64,000 nt of DNA from Alnus glutinosa (GCF_958979055.1 NC_084894.1:3787001-3851000), one strand, 5' to 3'. Positions 11,840-25,388 are shown, counted from the stretch's first letter. Numbers and translations are program-made. Notes: generated by a model from the letters alone, not told the origin.

Positions 11840-13941
11840 CTAGTAAATAAAAGGCCTCTATTCCCTAATATTATATATTTATGATCACCGTCAATCCTGG
11901 CGAAGCCACAATTCCGATGAGCATTTACTGTAAATCCTGACCCATCAACCCAAAACTCAACTTGACCACTGACAAATGACAAGAACATCTCACAATTTAA
12001 GGATTCGTTTCGATAAAAAAAAAATTATTTTTTAAAATAATATTTGAATCCTATAAAAAATTAGATAAAATTAGAGTAAAATTTGATGTTTAAAAAATAA
12101 TATTTGAAATTTTTTTTCTTACCCAAACATGATCTAACCATTGAAAGAATTTGAGGAGGCATCTCAAAAATGACACAAGCATTAAAATTAGAAATTATTG
12201 TAATTTTATACTGATTCGGAGTGATACGTGTCTTTTATACATGCGAAGACTACGCATTTTTCAATAACACGAGCTTTTTTAAATATCTTTTTTTTAAAAA
12301 AAATAATAATATTAATAAAAAAAAATGTATTTTTCACGTGTTAAAAAAACTCATGTTATTCATAAATGATGGTTTGTAGAAATTTTTTATCCAATAAAAA
12401 ATACTAAATTCAGTGAGTCAAATTGATCCGGTGTGGGATTTTTTTTTTTTTTTTTTTTTTGAATTAGGCCTAGGTGTTGTAAAAATAACTAAAGTACCTA
12501 TATTGTAATTTTTTACGAGTCCATATTTAATTATACTTTATCTTTTTCAAATAAAACTTTAAATTAAATTTAGACTCTTAAAAAAACTAGAACATAAGTA
12601 CTGTAGTATTTTTTTTTACCGCACCTAAACCTACTCTTTTTTTTTTTTCCTAAGCAAGAACAATGGAACAAAGAAAGATGAATGAGTATATCAAAGAAAA
12701 AAAATAAAATAAATAGAAGAACTATCCCAACTAATCAACTAACCTTTGGATCGGTCATTTTTTTTTTTAAAAAAAAGAAAAAAGAAAAACTAGTTATAAT
12801 TATCCCGTCAATAGAATAATTATAAAAGAAAAATTTAGATTATTGGAGTATATATTAAATCTAACTGTCTTCCTACCTGTGAACATTCTAAATTTTCCAA
12901 TAATCCATTTAGAACAAGATAAAATAGAAATACACTATTTTAAGAAAATTCTAATGACATAATGTGATTGAAAAGGTGGTAGGAAAATGACACTCTAATT
13001 CATAGAGAATAGAGACAGCATTAGTCAAATTGACAACTTGCACATATTAATTACACCATGATTTAATTTTAATTTTAATTTTTTTTTTTTGGCTGTTTGT
13101 TGTTCTGAATCAACTCAAGTCCCTTTCAACCTCAGAATTCTGATTGTCCAAAGTATTTTCTACATGTACGAATCCTATATACATCAACAAATAATGTTTT
13201 AATTAAATTTCACTAACAATTAAATATAAATAAATGTCTAGAAAATTAACAAGACAGATTTACATTGGATGAAGTTTTCAATCAAATTGATTGTTGGAAA
13301 CATTTGTCCTTTAGATCACTAGATTTTGTATGTATTTTTTAAAAGATGTTTGTGAGCATGGACGGACTTAGGGGGGGCCGGTATTAGCCATGTCCTCCTC
13401 AATTTTAAAAAATAAAAAAATTATAAGGTAAAAAATAAAAATTTAACCTACTAACTCCTACTAATACATTTTTTTGGCTTCTGGCCATAAGAGCTTATGG
13501 CCCCGTCTCTGTAATTGTAAGAATAACATGATGTCAGTTTATTTTAAAAATATGAGTGAAAAGCTCTATTTGGTAATGCGTTTTAGGTGATGTTTTTTGT
13601 TTTTTATTTGAAATAAGTATTCTTATGTAACATAAATGTGAAAAGTATTTTTGTGATTTTAAAAATGTTTTGTGTTAAGAGTTTTTTGTTATGCTTTTGT
13701 TTTGAGAAGAAGAAAAATAAAAATAAAAAAGATAAAACACAAATTTTAACAAATGGAAATATTCTAAAGACAAATGTCAATTTAATAGATTGGATTGAAA
13801 ATTTTCTCCAACCTGATTTAAAAGAAAACTTTATCCTTGCAAATCTATATTATTTTGAATAATCTATCATTAGAGCACGTGATTTTTGCATATATTTTTA
13901 AAATATGTGTGAGAATGACGTGTTCTAAGAACATACTCATT

Positions 13942-14128
13942 AAGACTAATGTTATATGCATGATTCCTATCTCTATTTTATCTCTCTAGATATGAAATGA
14001 CTTTTAAAATTACCATTAAATTTGGGATGAATCACTACTGAATTTTGATCAAATAGTGATTTTAAAAGCCATGTTACATTTGGAGGAATAAAATGGAAAT
14101 AAGAATCTTGTATATAGTATTACTCTTA
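13942..14128. mobile_element. MITE-like inverted repeat (family of 25219-25388)
   Basis: The ends are complementary (left TAATGTTATATGCATGATTC, right GAATCTTGTATATAGTATTA). The interior phrases about TTTTAAAAGCCATGTTACATTTGG recur in the copy at 25219-25388. It is non-coding. Confidence 0.6.
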
Positions 14129-14640
14129 TATTAAAAACTAAAATTTAAAAAGAGAGCAAAATTAAAAATTAAAAATTTTTAACAGCCAAGATTACTCTAA
14201 AGACAAATGGCAATTAATAAATTAAGTCAACTTTTTTGACTAACCTAATTCAAAAGGTTGCAAATCTATATGAGAAATGTTAGGGGTGATTGGTAAATAG
14301 TTTTGTTTTGGGTTTTTGTTTGACTAGTAATAAGAATTGATTGATGACATATAAGGTGAAATAAATTTTTTTTTTTTAATGGGAGAAAAAATGAAGAAAA
14401 TTGCTTGATACTAGTTTTTGGAAAGAGATTAATTTTTTTTTTTTTTTTTAGAAAAGTGAAAAAACAAAAGGAAAATGGTTGACAAACATGACCTACAAAT
14501 TCCAAAAATTATTTCTCGAATTTGCTTATTAAATGATGCGTCACAATTTTATGTAGTTTATTATCACATCATTTGAAAAGTGAATTTTGGAAAAAAAAAA
14601 AATTTGAAAAGCATAGCATTTTTCAATCTATATTATTTCG

Positions 14641-15238
14641 AAAAACCTTATCCAGCTTAGAGTGACACTCATCAAATAGAAGAGAGGGAAAAAAAAGAAA
14701 AAGAAAAAAAGAAAATCTGTGGTGGGGCCCGGGATGAACTAGGGTTTCATGTTCTGGGGGAAAAAAAGAAAAGAAAAGAAAAGAAAAGAAAAACCATTGT
14801 TGTATATATATGTATATATATATTGATATAGTAATAGTATGGTGTACTGTGTATATGGCTTGTACACTCTCCACACACAAGAATGAACACAAGGCTGCGT
14901 GCTGCTTAACCCTTAACCCTGGAAGTAGATCTGAAATCTACCGTTATCTTCCTCTTCTGATAGAAAAGAGAGATTACAGAGAGAGAAACCCATAAAGAGA
15001 AAGGGAAAGGGAAAGAGAAAGACACTCAGAGAGAGAGAGAGAGAAAAGAGAGTGAGTGTGTGTGTGTGTGTGTTACTGGTAATACCTTTACCAAGCCCGC
15101 TTGTTATATTTCAAACCCTACTGATTCCCAGCCAGAGAGAGAGTGGGAGTGAGAGAGAGAGAGGGGCCTCCACTTTGTTCTGCTTCGCTTCTCTGTTAGA
15201 AGTAGAAACCCAAAACCGCAAACCCCAGGAAAAAAGAA
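14641..15238 (+). promoter_or_regulatory. Promoter and 5' leader region of CCCH copy 2
   Basis: AAAAG repeats (about 14760-14790), a TATATATATG run near 14802-14826 and GA/GT microsatellites (about 15015-15075, 15134-15163) precede the start codon at 15239. The TATA-like run is a candidate core promoter, but the transcription start cannot be read from sequence. Confidence 0.4.
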
Positions 15239-18200
15239 ATGGATCCTTTTGAAGCCACAAACATAGTGTTGTCAAAGATAAAATTTTTGGAGCCAGAGAA
15301 TGCCTCAAAAATCATGGGTTACCTTCTCATACAAGACCTTGGGGAGAACGACTTGATACGCCTGGCCTTTGGGTCGGAGGCGTATCTGCGCGCTCTCATC
15401 GCCAAAGCCAAAACCCACTTGGGACTTCCCTCAAGCATATCGTCCACACCCTCCGCGCCTTCCTCTCCTTCGCCTCTTAACCCCATAGCTAGACCAACCA
15501 ACGCCAACCCATTTTCCCACTCCTCCCCGAGACTACCAAACGGCTTTGACTTTTCGAAGAACCAATCTTCTCCTCCCGTAAATTCTTGGCCACTTTCTGG
15601 GTTCCCGAGCAACCCCATTAGCCCAAAATCAAGCCCTTTGCTCTCCTACGATAATATTCGGGCCGGCGCCCTTCCTTTACGTTCGTTCCCACAGCACAAG
15701 AATGGTTTTGAGAGTGGTAGTAGCACTAGCACTGACCTCCTGGACGAGCACCAACTCAACGAGTACCTCTCTTTCCTCAACGACTCGTCGTCTTCATCCA
15801 AAAACGAAGATTTTATCGCTCCAATGCTCGAATTGGGTCATGGAGTACACAATTGGGCACATTCTGGCAACAATGGGGACTCCCATTTTCACAGAAGGAG
15901 CTATTCGGAGAACGACGTGTGTTTCGGGTCAGAAGAGCCCGGTTTGGGAACTGGGTACAAGCCCTGCCTTTACTTTGCCAGAGGGTTTTGCAAGAATGGC
16001 AGCAGTTGCAAGTTTGTCCACGGTGGGTTTGCTGATTCGGTGGATGGTCCTCATGGTCCCATTGTGGGTTCCCCGAGTAAGTTTGAAGAGTTTGAACTGC
16101 ACGAGGAAATGATGAGATTGAAGGCTGCACAGCAGCAAAGATTGGCTGCGCAGCAGCTCATGGCTGGACCGTCACCGTCAGCGTACAACAAGTACATGAA
16201 TTTTCTCTTGCAGCAGCAAAATGACCCCCAAAGGTACACTGGAGATGACCCATCTTGCTCTTTTAACTTACTGTCTGTGTTTGTAACATGAGAAGGTTAT
16301 TGATTTCGACTTTGGTTTGGTTTTGATTGATACATTGGAGATGACCCATTTTAGATTTCAACCTTGTCTCTGTGTGCTTGACTAAGAGGGTTATTGATTT
16401 TTAGTTTTTTTTTGGCTTTGGACTGTTTCTTGATGTATTTTTGGGGCTGCATTTGTGATGCATTGTAGAGCGGCAGCGGCGGCAGCAGCATTCATGATGG
16501 GGGAGGATTTGTACAAGTTTGGCCGGTGCCGACCGGAAAGGAATGACTTTTTGGCTATGGCATCGGCAGAAAAGGCGAACTCCGCTTCGAGGCAGATCTA
16601 CTTGACCTTTCCAGCTGACAGTACTTTTAAAGATGAAGACGTTTCCGAGTACTTCAGGTAACGTACCACACTCTTTCACTTTGCAACTACTGTTGTCATA
16701 AGAATCAAATCACCCTCATTTCATAAATACGAATTAAGTTACCATATGCAGTATTAATTGATATGCATTGTGTTGCAATCTCTTTTGGGCCAAATTTTGA
16801 GTTTATTATCAGCCTTTTGTAGTGGCAATTTTCACCTTTGGACTTTTGAGGGTTTAAACTTAGCATGCCTTTGGAGTTGTTTTTGATACCTCAAGAGAGT
16901 CAGAGACATCCATGCATTCCTTGGTGGTGTATAAACTATTGTCATCATTTTTAGGGCTTTGACCTATATAGAACATCGTAGCTATTAGCCCATATTTTTT
17001 ACAATGGAACTCTAGTCCCGACACACGATATGCTAGGTTTAATGCTACCTTGTTATATTCCATCTTCTACATTTTGGCATCCCTGACACGACTCTCACCT
17101 TGTCCACTAGAGAAGCAGAAATATTCGTGCTCTTTGCTGGACTTTTGGCTTGTTTTAGGGCAACCTTCCATTTCAAGGACAGGATCAAAAGGAATGCTGT
17201 TTGGAACTAATGTTGCAATTTTTTCTTCTTGGCTGTTGTCTTAAAAATTTCACCTATAAGGGATGAAGTTTGCGTCTCATCCTGTGATTTCACTTTCATA
17301 ATGGAATTATAAAAGGTCGTGACATGTGCTCCCCTGGATAGGATAGCCTGCCTTACAACATTGTTTAGGTTTTAATTTATTGTCATTCAGACGATATCTA
17401 ATGGTTCTCAGTAACAAAAGTTTTACTCTTGAAGTTCAGTCAAGAGGTAGTTTGAACTTTGCAAATACCATAGCCGTTTTCCAGAATTTGCACATCTGAT
17501 ATATGGAGTGTTCCTTTGAATTAGTTAAAGCTGTACTGAACAGAAATATGAGTAGATCAGTGAGAAGGATAGGATAGCCTGCCTTACAACATTGTTTAGG
17601 TTTTAATTTATTGTCATTCAGACGATATCTAATGGTTCTCAGTAACAAAAGTTTTACTCTTGAAGTTCAGTCAAGAGGTAGTTTGAACTTTGCAAATACC
17701 ATAGCCGTTTTCCAGAATTTGCACATCTGATATATGGAGTGTTCCTTTGAATTAGTTAAAGCTGTACTGAACAGAAATATGAGTAGATCAGTGAGAAGGA
17801 GCCTTGTGTACAGTTTTTAAAAACTTGCATTGTTTGTCACATTTTTTTTTGCAAGAGTTTGGTCACTTGGTTTATTCGACTTTGTCAATCACATCCCCAC
17901 TTGTTTAAAGAACCTACTGGAGAACCCCGCTGGTGTGTTATGTGAAATGTTTTAAAATTCAATTAAACTCTTTTTCTTTTTTGACAATACATGATTGGTA
18001 AAAATGGAGAAGGGATGATCTTTTGAAGGTGAACAGAAAAAAAATACAAGCTCTACCTGTGATTGTAGATTACAGATGCAGTCATTATTGCAGTTCATGT
18101 CCTAGATTATGAGGTCACAAATGCTAGGGCGTTTACATGTTTGCCTCTCCAGAATGAAGTTGTTTTTGAGTGGAAGTACTCCTTTAGATGACTTATGTGT

Positions 18201-19937
18201 TGGACATCCATTTTCACTTGATTGAGTGTTCTCTGTTTTTATGCTGTTCTTGGAGAATGCTAAGGGCGAAAACACTGAAATATTTTTCAGCATCCTCAGG
18301 AAAGGGATCCATTCTTCAGTAATGGTAAAAGCTTGATTTTGAGAGTGGTTAACAAAACATGTTTTGTTTCAAGTTATTAAGTTAGTCTGAATCTTCCTAA
18401 AGTAGCAGAAGACATGTGAATAAAGATATGTAACTAAGTATGTATATTCGTGCATGCATTTATTTGCATTGTTTAAAAGTCAAACTGAGGAAACTAATTA
18501 TAATTTTTCCTGTCTCTTTCTGAAGCAATTTTGGACCAGTCCAAGATGTGAGGATTCCTTACCAGCAGAAGCGAATGTTTGGATTTGTTACATTTGTATA
18601 CCCTGAAACTGTGAAGCTCATTTTGGCCAAAGGGAATCCTCATTTTATTTGTGATTCCCGTGTACTTGTCAAGCCCTACAAGGAGAAGGGAAAAGTTCCG
18701 GATAAGTATGAAAATTTTTACTCCTATGCTATCTAGATTTTATGTTTCCACTCCCTGTTTTGATGTTTTAGATTTTGATTGAGTGCAGGAGGCAACAACA
18801 TCAACAACAGCAACTAGAGAGGGGAGAGTTTTCACCTTCTTTGAGCCCTTCTGGGCTTGACTCTAGAGAACCCTATGACCTCAACCTTGGTAAGCTAACA
18901 GCAAGTGTGCTTCTTCCCCTCCGGTTTTTCTGGTTCTTGGCAAGAATGATAGTCAGGCAAAGGAAAGACTTAATGGGTTCTTTTCTGTTCATTATGAACT
19001 TTTTAATCTTGTTTTTAATTCTCGAATCAGGCATATCATGAAAATAATCTTATTGAATCTCAAATATCTTTACAGGAGCAAGAATGTTCTATAATACACA
19101 AGAGATGTTATTGAGGAAAAAATTAGAGGACCAGGCTGAACTGCAGCAAGCCATTGAACTCCAAGGAAGAAGACTGATGAATCTGCAACTTCCAGACTTG
19201 GATGAACGTATACACCATCACCAGCGCAGTCTGTCTGTTGGTTCTCATGCTCCCTTAACGCCTCTGCCTTGTGCTCACATCAATCAAAATGTTATCCTTC
19301 CATCTGATAGCATCAGTGAAGAAGTTGCTGATGGTCAGCTATATGATGGTAGCTAGAGCTTTGGTCTTATATCGGTGGAAGATGTAGGAGGTTGGTAGTG
19401 ATTGAGATCCATATTTGTTTTTGCAGGTCACAGTGGCAATCCTGCTGTAGCTGCTGAGCATCTGCTTCAGCAGGAAGTGAATCCAGCTTGTATTCACAAC
19501 AATGGCAGTGTCAACAGCAAAGAGGAGAGCTTCCATGTTGAAGAGTTTGATCTCCCGAAAAGGTATGGAGCTTGATAGTCATATAAAGAGAGGCTAGCCA
19601 CGATAGCAATCATTAAATATGACTTTATTTGAGTTGCATATAGTTTTTTTTCCCCCCCCCTTTAAAATCTCTTTGTAAATTTGGATTCTTCTCATTCTCT
19701 GATATTATGTTCCTTTATTTGTTTCCCCTTTACCTTGGCCATGAGAGCAGTGTAGAGCAGGTCCTTCCTGATAGCCTTTTGCCTTCTCCTACAAAATCAG
19801 CTGGAGATAATCTCTCTGGTTTCTCTGCTGCGATGATTGAGGTTAATGAGAACTCTGCATTCTCAATTTCTCAATCTTCTGGTGAAATTACCTTATCACT
19901 GCCCAGCACTTTTGTCAGTGACAAAGCTTCACTATAA
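15239..19937 (+). CDS. CCCH zinc-finger and RRM RNA-binding protein (copy 2)
   Basis: Seven coding exons: 15239-16233, 16469-16657, 18526-18705, 18789-18889, 19076-19348, 19427-19562 and 19751-19937, giving 686 residues in frame. All junction phases match copy 1. The MLLE-like module ([10 protein letters not shown], about residues 8-58) is followed by a CCCH finger at residues 243-261 (C-x7-C-x5-C-x3-H), an Ala run at the start of exon 2, an RRM with RNP2 IYLTFP and RNP1 RMFGFVTF, a Gln-rich segment and the coiled coil [18 protein letters not shown]. The second intron (16658-18525) is far longer than in copy 1 and holds a perfect 231-bp tandem duplication. The protein stops at DKASL where copy 1 continues [13 protein letters not shown], so the conserved tail is missing and its sequence now lies in the 3' UTR. 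It is a predicted mRNA-binding regulator. Confidence 0.9.
17336..17800 (+). repeat. 231-bp tandem duplication inside an intron of CCCH copy 2
   Basis: The stretch starting GGATAGGATAGCCTGCC at 17336 repeats at 17567 with period 231. I saw no difference between the copies. It is either a very recent duplication or an assembly artefact, and it does not touch splice sites. Confidence 0.9.
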
Positions 19938-20900
19938 TTTCTAAATGCCAAGGTGCTTCTCACAAAAAATTCCTTCGTCTCCTGCTATAGCCATAAGACT
20001 GTAGGGTAGTTGATTCAAGTTGAGATTTATATTTTCTTCCTTGGGTTTTATATTGGCATGAAGCTTTTTGCAATGCAGGTTCTGTAATAAGGGTGAGCAT
20101 GGCAGCAGGGATTGACTTCGCTAGGGTATGATATATCCCTTTGTTTCTTGAATTCTATTATGAATTAAAACTACAGTTTGCAGATTTCTAGTCTAATGGT
20201 TTTTTCATGATTGGGCTATTATGTTTATTTTGGCAGAAAAAAGTAGAGAAGCGTATAAGGGAAGGAAAAATCCTCAAAATGTATAGGAGAATTATACCTA
20301 CTTCAAAGAGTAGATCCATAGAGAAGATCTCAACGAGGTCATCATCGTCGTCGGCAATACATACTACTAACAGAAAATACATATTCTCATACATTAGGAC
20401 AGATGAATTACTTGTGAGTAGATTAGGGTGTTTCGCTTTTCTACTTTTATACACTCCCTGTAGGTGTGTTTCTGGACCACAGACTAGAGCAGAACAAAGG
20501 ATATGTAATTTCTATTACAGTGCCATCTACACCTTTTCCTTCTTTTTGCCATCTTTTTCTTGTGAGATAAGTTTTAATATAATTGAAATTTCTGGGAAGA
20601 GGCTGCTTAGTTAGCAAACAAATAAAGTTTAGAGGAGCTGAAAGAAAAGTATAACTACTATTCTTTCATGTAGTATGGAAAATGAATTTGAGCAGTGGAG
20701 AAAAGCTGGTTTTCTCCCCCACCTCCCACACCAATCTAGATTGTTAAAGTTTACTTTAGGGAACCCTTTTTTGTCTCATATTGTTTTTTAGGTCCACATG
20801 TTGAGAAAGAGCCACTCTTGGCACATGGGTGCTGACATTTTATAATGGGTATCAGAGCATCGCTCTCCTTTCCCTTTCAACTTATTGCAATGTTTGTATC
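19938..20900 (+). other. 3' UTR of CCCH copy 2 with two introns
   Basis: The stop (TAA 19935-19937) is followed by 15 bases to a GT donor (exon end 19952), an exon at 20079-20125, and a last exon from 20237. The exon pattern matches the end of copy 1, where the equivalent of the first of these introns is inside the coding region. A downstream frame from ATG 20099 spliced to 20614 is open for 134 codons; I do not regard it as a proven protein. An AATAAA lies near 20620. Confidence 0.55.
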
Positions 20901-22665
20901 TGTGTCTTTGTTTTTATGGATGCTGGATCCCCTCTGTTCTGACATTGACTTGACTTAATACATGGAGCTCAATTGGGCCTGGCTTTAACTGTATTAATGT
21001 TTTAAAATACTGGTTTAGTATAAAATGGAAATATAACTTCGATTGTTAGTTAGCCTTAGGTTGAAATAGAGTCTGGATATTTTTTTGGTGATCATGCCTT
21101 ATAATTAATTGAAGAAAGAAAAGAACAGTTAAAATGCTTTACCTTTTTACCCCAAGTGTCTGCCAAGGTTTTCTTGACAGCTGTTAACTTTTTTCCAAGG
21201 TCTGGCCTGTGTAACTACTTATGGAAAATGTTACTTCAAAAGACTTGTCAAGTTGTAATTGGAGCTCCTTTAGAGCATTAACACCTGGTTGACCAGATGC
21301 TATTTTGGCTAGTCAAAATGTAAATAAATTTGGGTGAAAAATTACCCACAAATGGATAGGTATAACAAAAATTTTGATGAGCTGAGTATTGTATACTCAC
21401 CAAAGCTAAATAAATGTTCAATTTCTAACATTTTGTCTCTTCTCTCACTAAAAAAAAAGAACAAAGAAATCATTTAGCAAAAATATTTAAATAAAATGGT
21501 GAAATTAGATAGCTAAAATAAAAAGTAAAAAGGATGTGTTTTGAAAAGTGGGTAGCTAAAATAATAATGTTAGCCGCATGTGAATGCTCTTATAATCTAT
21601 TTACTACATGCGAAGTTACACTAATTTCTCCCGCACAAATTCCTGGCATCCTTATCAGGGTTCATGTTTGGAGTTTTTAAGTGCCACATAATGTTATTAA
21701 GTTGTTCTAATACTATATGTAATGGCCCGCAGAAAGCATTAGCGAGTAGCAACATCTGTGTTATCACTAAAAAGGAACTAATCGAGATGTTATTAAAATT
21801 TTCTAGAATGAATCACTTGTAAAATTCAGTCTCACCTAATAAGAAGTTAATACGAGACTAAAAAACCAACAAAATCTTTTATAATCTACTCACACTACGT
21901 GGGCAATTCATCTACTCCGTTTGATTAGTTTTTTATTGCGAAGCTCTCATACTTGGAGTAATTTCTCATCCAATAACAAGATCAAAGTACTGTTTAGTTT
22001 TGAGTGACCTATTTGCAACATGTTGAAGCACAAGGAAGACCACAGTTGAGTGGTGGTGCGTAAGTGTATATCAGTGTCCCAAATCTTTGGCTTATGCTAT
22101 AGCGTTGACCCCCCTGTGTGGCTATGCTGTCTGCATCACTTGCATTGGCTCGCCCCGTGATGTTAACTTGACTAGCAAAATGAGGACAACATCATGTGGA
22201 TTGTACGTGGATGTGAGTTTTGTTGTGTTTTTGCCTTTTGGATTTTTTTTTTTAGGTCGACAAAGTTTTCTTTCGAATTGAGTTTGAAAAAATTCTTTCA
22301 ACTTATTCTATTAAATTGACGTCATTTTTAGAGCATGCGATTTTCATATGCATTTTTAAAAATGTACGTGACAATCACGTGCTCTAACACACGTCAATTT
22401 AATAAATCGAGTTTGAAGAATTTTCTCCTATCCAATTTGGAGGAAAACTTTGTCATTTTTGAGTTGTTTCTTTCTATTTCCAAACAAAAGCAAAACGACT
22501 ACACAATTTTAAAGGTTAGACTGCGAATTTACTAAACGCTTAACTGCATTTCTAAAAATCACGTTTTCATTAATTGCGTTTCGAAATCGCTATTTTTTCA
22601 TTCGGTATGAACGGATACTAAATCATTTAGTTGTCCAAACTCCATCTGAGAAATAGATCTCTAAT

Positions 22666-22741
22666 GTTAAATTAACACTTATCCCAAAAGCTTAAGTTGA
22701 TGAAAAAGGGTAAATTTAATCATTTAATCAATACTCTAAGC
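22666..22741 (-). mobile_element. Solo LTR of a TRIM element
   Basis: A stretch of about 76 bp matches the 78-bp LTRs of the complete TRIM at 47154-47434 (shared phrases CCCAAAAGCTTAAG and TTTAATCATTTAATCAATAC). No internal region is adjacent, so it is a solo LTR or fragment. Fossil, non-coding. Confidence 0.55.
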
Positions 22742-23981
22742 TGTACCGTTTGAAAAAAATGGCAGCAGAAAAAAAGTGCAAAAATCCACGTTTTCAAACT
22801 GCAAGCAAAGGGGTACATATTAAAAAATGAATGATTTTAAAGGCCGAATTGCGATTTTACTAAATGCTTACCTGCGTTTCTAAAAGTCATATTTTTATTA
22901 ATTGTGTTTCCAAGTCGTTTTTTCAAACTGTACTCTACGAATGGATACTTAATCATTTAGTTGTCGGAATTCCATATGAGAAGTAGATTCCTAAGTAGAA
23001 GTAGATCCCTAAGTATATACTCCTTATATATAGGGACAGACTAAGGGTACGTTTGGGATCCATTCTATGGTTGCTTCGAATCATGCGCTCGTGAGGTACG
23101 AGTAGTTCGGTGTTAGACACCTACGTCCACCGCTCTGAATGACTCTTAGGACGGACTACATTGTGCTCTCATTAACTTAATTGTTTACAATACAATGTTC
23201 TGTATCAATGAAACAGGAATTGAAAGGGTGAGATGGATTTGTTGATGGGAAAGTTAAACTCACGGTTTTCAATCGTGGGGTATATATATGCTAGAGTGCT
23301 TTTACCCAAGAGTTTTCAATGAGATTTCACTGTTCAACCTCAAAATTGGGGTGAAAATGGCACCCAAAATGAGTCATGAAATAAGTTTTTCCTAGGAACT
23401 AAGAGGAGATTTCTTTAATTTAGTCTATTGAATTGACATATCTCTTTTAGAGTATGTAATTTTTGTATGTATTTTGAAAAATGTATGTGAGAATTAAATG
23501 TGTTGTCAATTTAATAAACTTGGTTGGAGAATTTTCTAAAACCTAGTTTAAAGGAAATTTTTATCCAATGAATAATTTTAGCTGAGTTATTTGGATTTGG
23601 ATTTTTTTTAGTACTAAGTTGTTGTACTTATGTAACACTATATTCTACTACTTTCATTATATAAATTGTAGATACTTTTTAATCGGCTTCATGTTATTTA
23701 ATTAACCGGCTTCCTACCCCGTGTTACATAATCAATCTTTATTTCAAAAGTTGTTTCAAGAATTGTCGTGTGGCAGTCTAAAATGGTTCATATTATGTAA
23801 GTATTTTAGGAATACATTAAAGGGACACTTGTCAGTATTTTAGACTACCACTTGTCGCAATGCTTCTTGTTATATAAGCATTCTAGGGATACATTAAATG
23901 GATAGTTGTTGACATTTTATATTGTCACTTGTCGCAATTTTAAACTATTCTCTTGGAGGCTTCTACTTATATATATATTGT

Positions 23982-24143
23982 GAGTAATGTTTCTTGCACA
24001 ACTTTTGTACAGTTCTAATAACTTTTTTTAAGATCAACCATTGGGTATTTAGGACCCACATATAGGAAAACAAATCCAATGGTTGATCATAAAAAAAAAA
24101 AAGTTGCTAGAGTTGTACCAAAGTTGTACAACAATCATTTCTC
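23982..24143. mobile_element. Mutator-like MITE with 9-bp target duplication
   Basis: The ends pair as inverted repeats (GAGTAATGTTTCTTGCACAA against GAGAAATGATTGTTGTACAA). ATATATTGT flanks both sides (23973-23981 and 24144-24152). A 9-bp duplication is the hallmark of Mutator-like elements. Same family as 24329-24442 and 51961-52111. Confidence 0.85.
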
Positions 24144-24328
24144 ATATATTGTAGAAACTTTTTCTTTTTGGTTTTTTTATTTCCTTTTTAAAGGCATATT
24201 TATTTATTAGTTAGCTATATTTTCAACTTTTATAATTGGCAAGTGCCATTTTTTATTTGAACATGCAATTTGTTACAATTCTAAAACGACACTTGTCAAA
24301 ATTAAACATATTAAACACATATTATTAA

Positions 24329-24442
24329 GAAAAATGATAAAATTACAATCCTTGCACAACTATCTCACAACCCCAACACACATTGGTTGGGACCCACATG
24401 TGAGACCCATGTGCAATATGGGTTGTGCACGAATCACTTCCC
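24329..24442. mobile_element. Mutator-like MITE, 114 bp, 9-bp target duplication
   Basis: It starts GAAAAATGAT and ends with the complement of GGGAAGTGATTCGTGCACAA. TATTATTAA flanks it at 24320-24328 and 24443-24451. It shares the GCACAAC core of its family. Confidence 0.85.
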
Positions 24443-25218
24443 TATTATTAAACATACAATTTAACTTAAAGAGACATTTGTTAGCATTTTAGACTGCCAC
24501 TTGTCTAAATTCTAAGATATTCTCTTAAAGGCTTCTGCTTCTTATATATAGTATTTTGAGAAAGAAGAATCTTGGACTAATTTGTTATTTGTTTTAAATT
24601 CCTCAATTTGATTTGATTTGATTTTTTTTTTTCTTCCTTATTTTATTTGGACATTAATAATATTATGATACCAAAGAAATCTCATTTGTTTTAAATATCT
24701 AATATATTTTGATTTATTATATAGTATATGATTAGGTCATGAGAATTTTAACCAAAATTTTTCTAATGCAATACTCTGTTTTACAAGATAAAACTTTTGG
24801 AGTGAGTGATGATTTGACATGGTATCAAAGTAGAAGTAATGAGTTTGAACTCTTTGTATCCACGCTTAAGTTTTTGGGATAATTAACGATTTAACTTTGT
24901 TACAAATTGACATTCATTTAGGATAATCTCAAGTGTAGTATGTGATGCTCAAATATTACATTCTCCTAAATTCATTGGAATCCAACAACTACATCAATTG
25001 ATAACTATTTTGTTATAAAGTACATGGTACTCCAACATTTCTCTAACTAACCCCCTAGACTTCATAATATTTTCTTCTTTTTGCAGCCATAGCTTTATGC
25101 TTTACAGAAGATCTTGATAGTTAAACCAAACAAAGAGCACAAATCATCATGGACTTCAATTGCTATGTTTCCTCCCATCAGCCCATTTCCACAAGTTGAA
25201 AAATTAGAAAATCGGTTA

Positions 25219-25388
25219 GAGTAATGCTATATGCAAGACTCATATCCGTCTCTTATCCCCTTAAAGATGACATGGCTTTTAAAATTATCATTGAATCAAA
25301 ATCCAATAATGATCCATTCCAAATTTAATGGTGATTTTAAAAGGCATGTCACATTTGGGGGATAAAAGTCTTGCATATAAAATTACTA
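25219..25388. mobile_element. MITE-like inverted repeat
   Basis: The left end GAGTAATGCTATATGCAAGA and the right end (complement of AGTAATTTTATATGCAAGAC) form a terminal inverted repeat. The interior is related to 13942-14128. It is non-coding. Confidence 0.65.

Larger units (their letters stand above)
5612..14640. other. Intergenic region between the two CCCH genes
   Basis: About 9 kb without a credible gene. Long open frames are absent, and those present are shadows of AT-rich or repeat DNA. It contains several MITE-like inverted repeats, a hAT-type element, AT/AG microsatellites, and many degraded copies of a dispersed repeat around phrases such as GCGATTT (about 9180-9480). Confidence 0.7.

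Noticed and set aside
11737-11988. An 83-codon frame on the minus strand
   Set aside because: It overlaps the end of the hAT-type MITE and its CGGTT array, so it is an artefact of repeat composition.
20846-20860. GGTATCAGAGC, a tRNA-Met primer-site-like string downstream of CCCH copy 2
   Set aside because: No LTR-like repeat lies beside it, so it is probably chance within the 3' flank.
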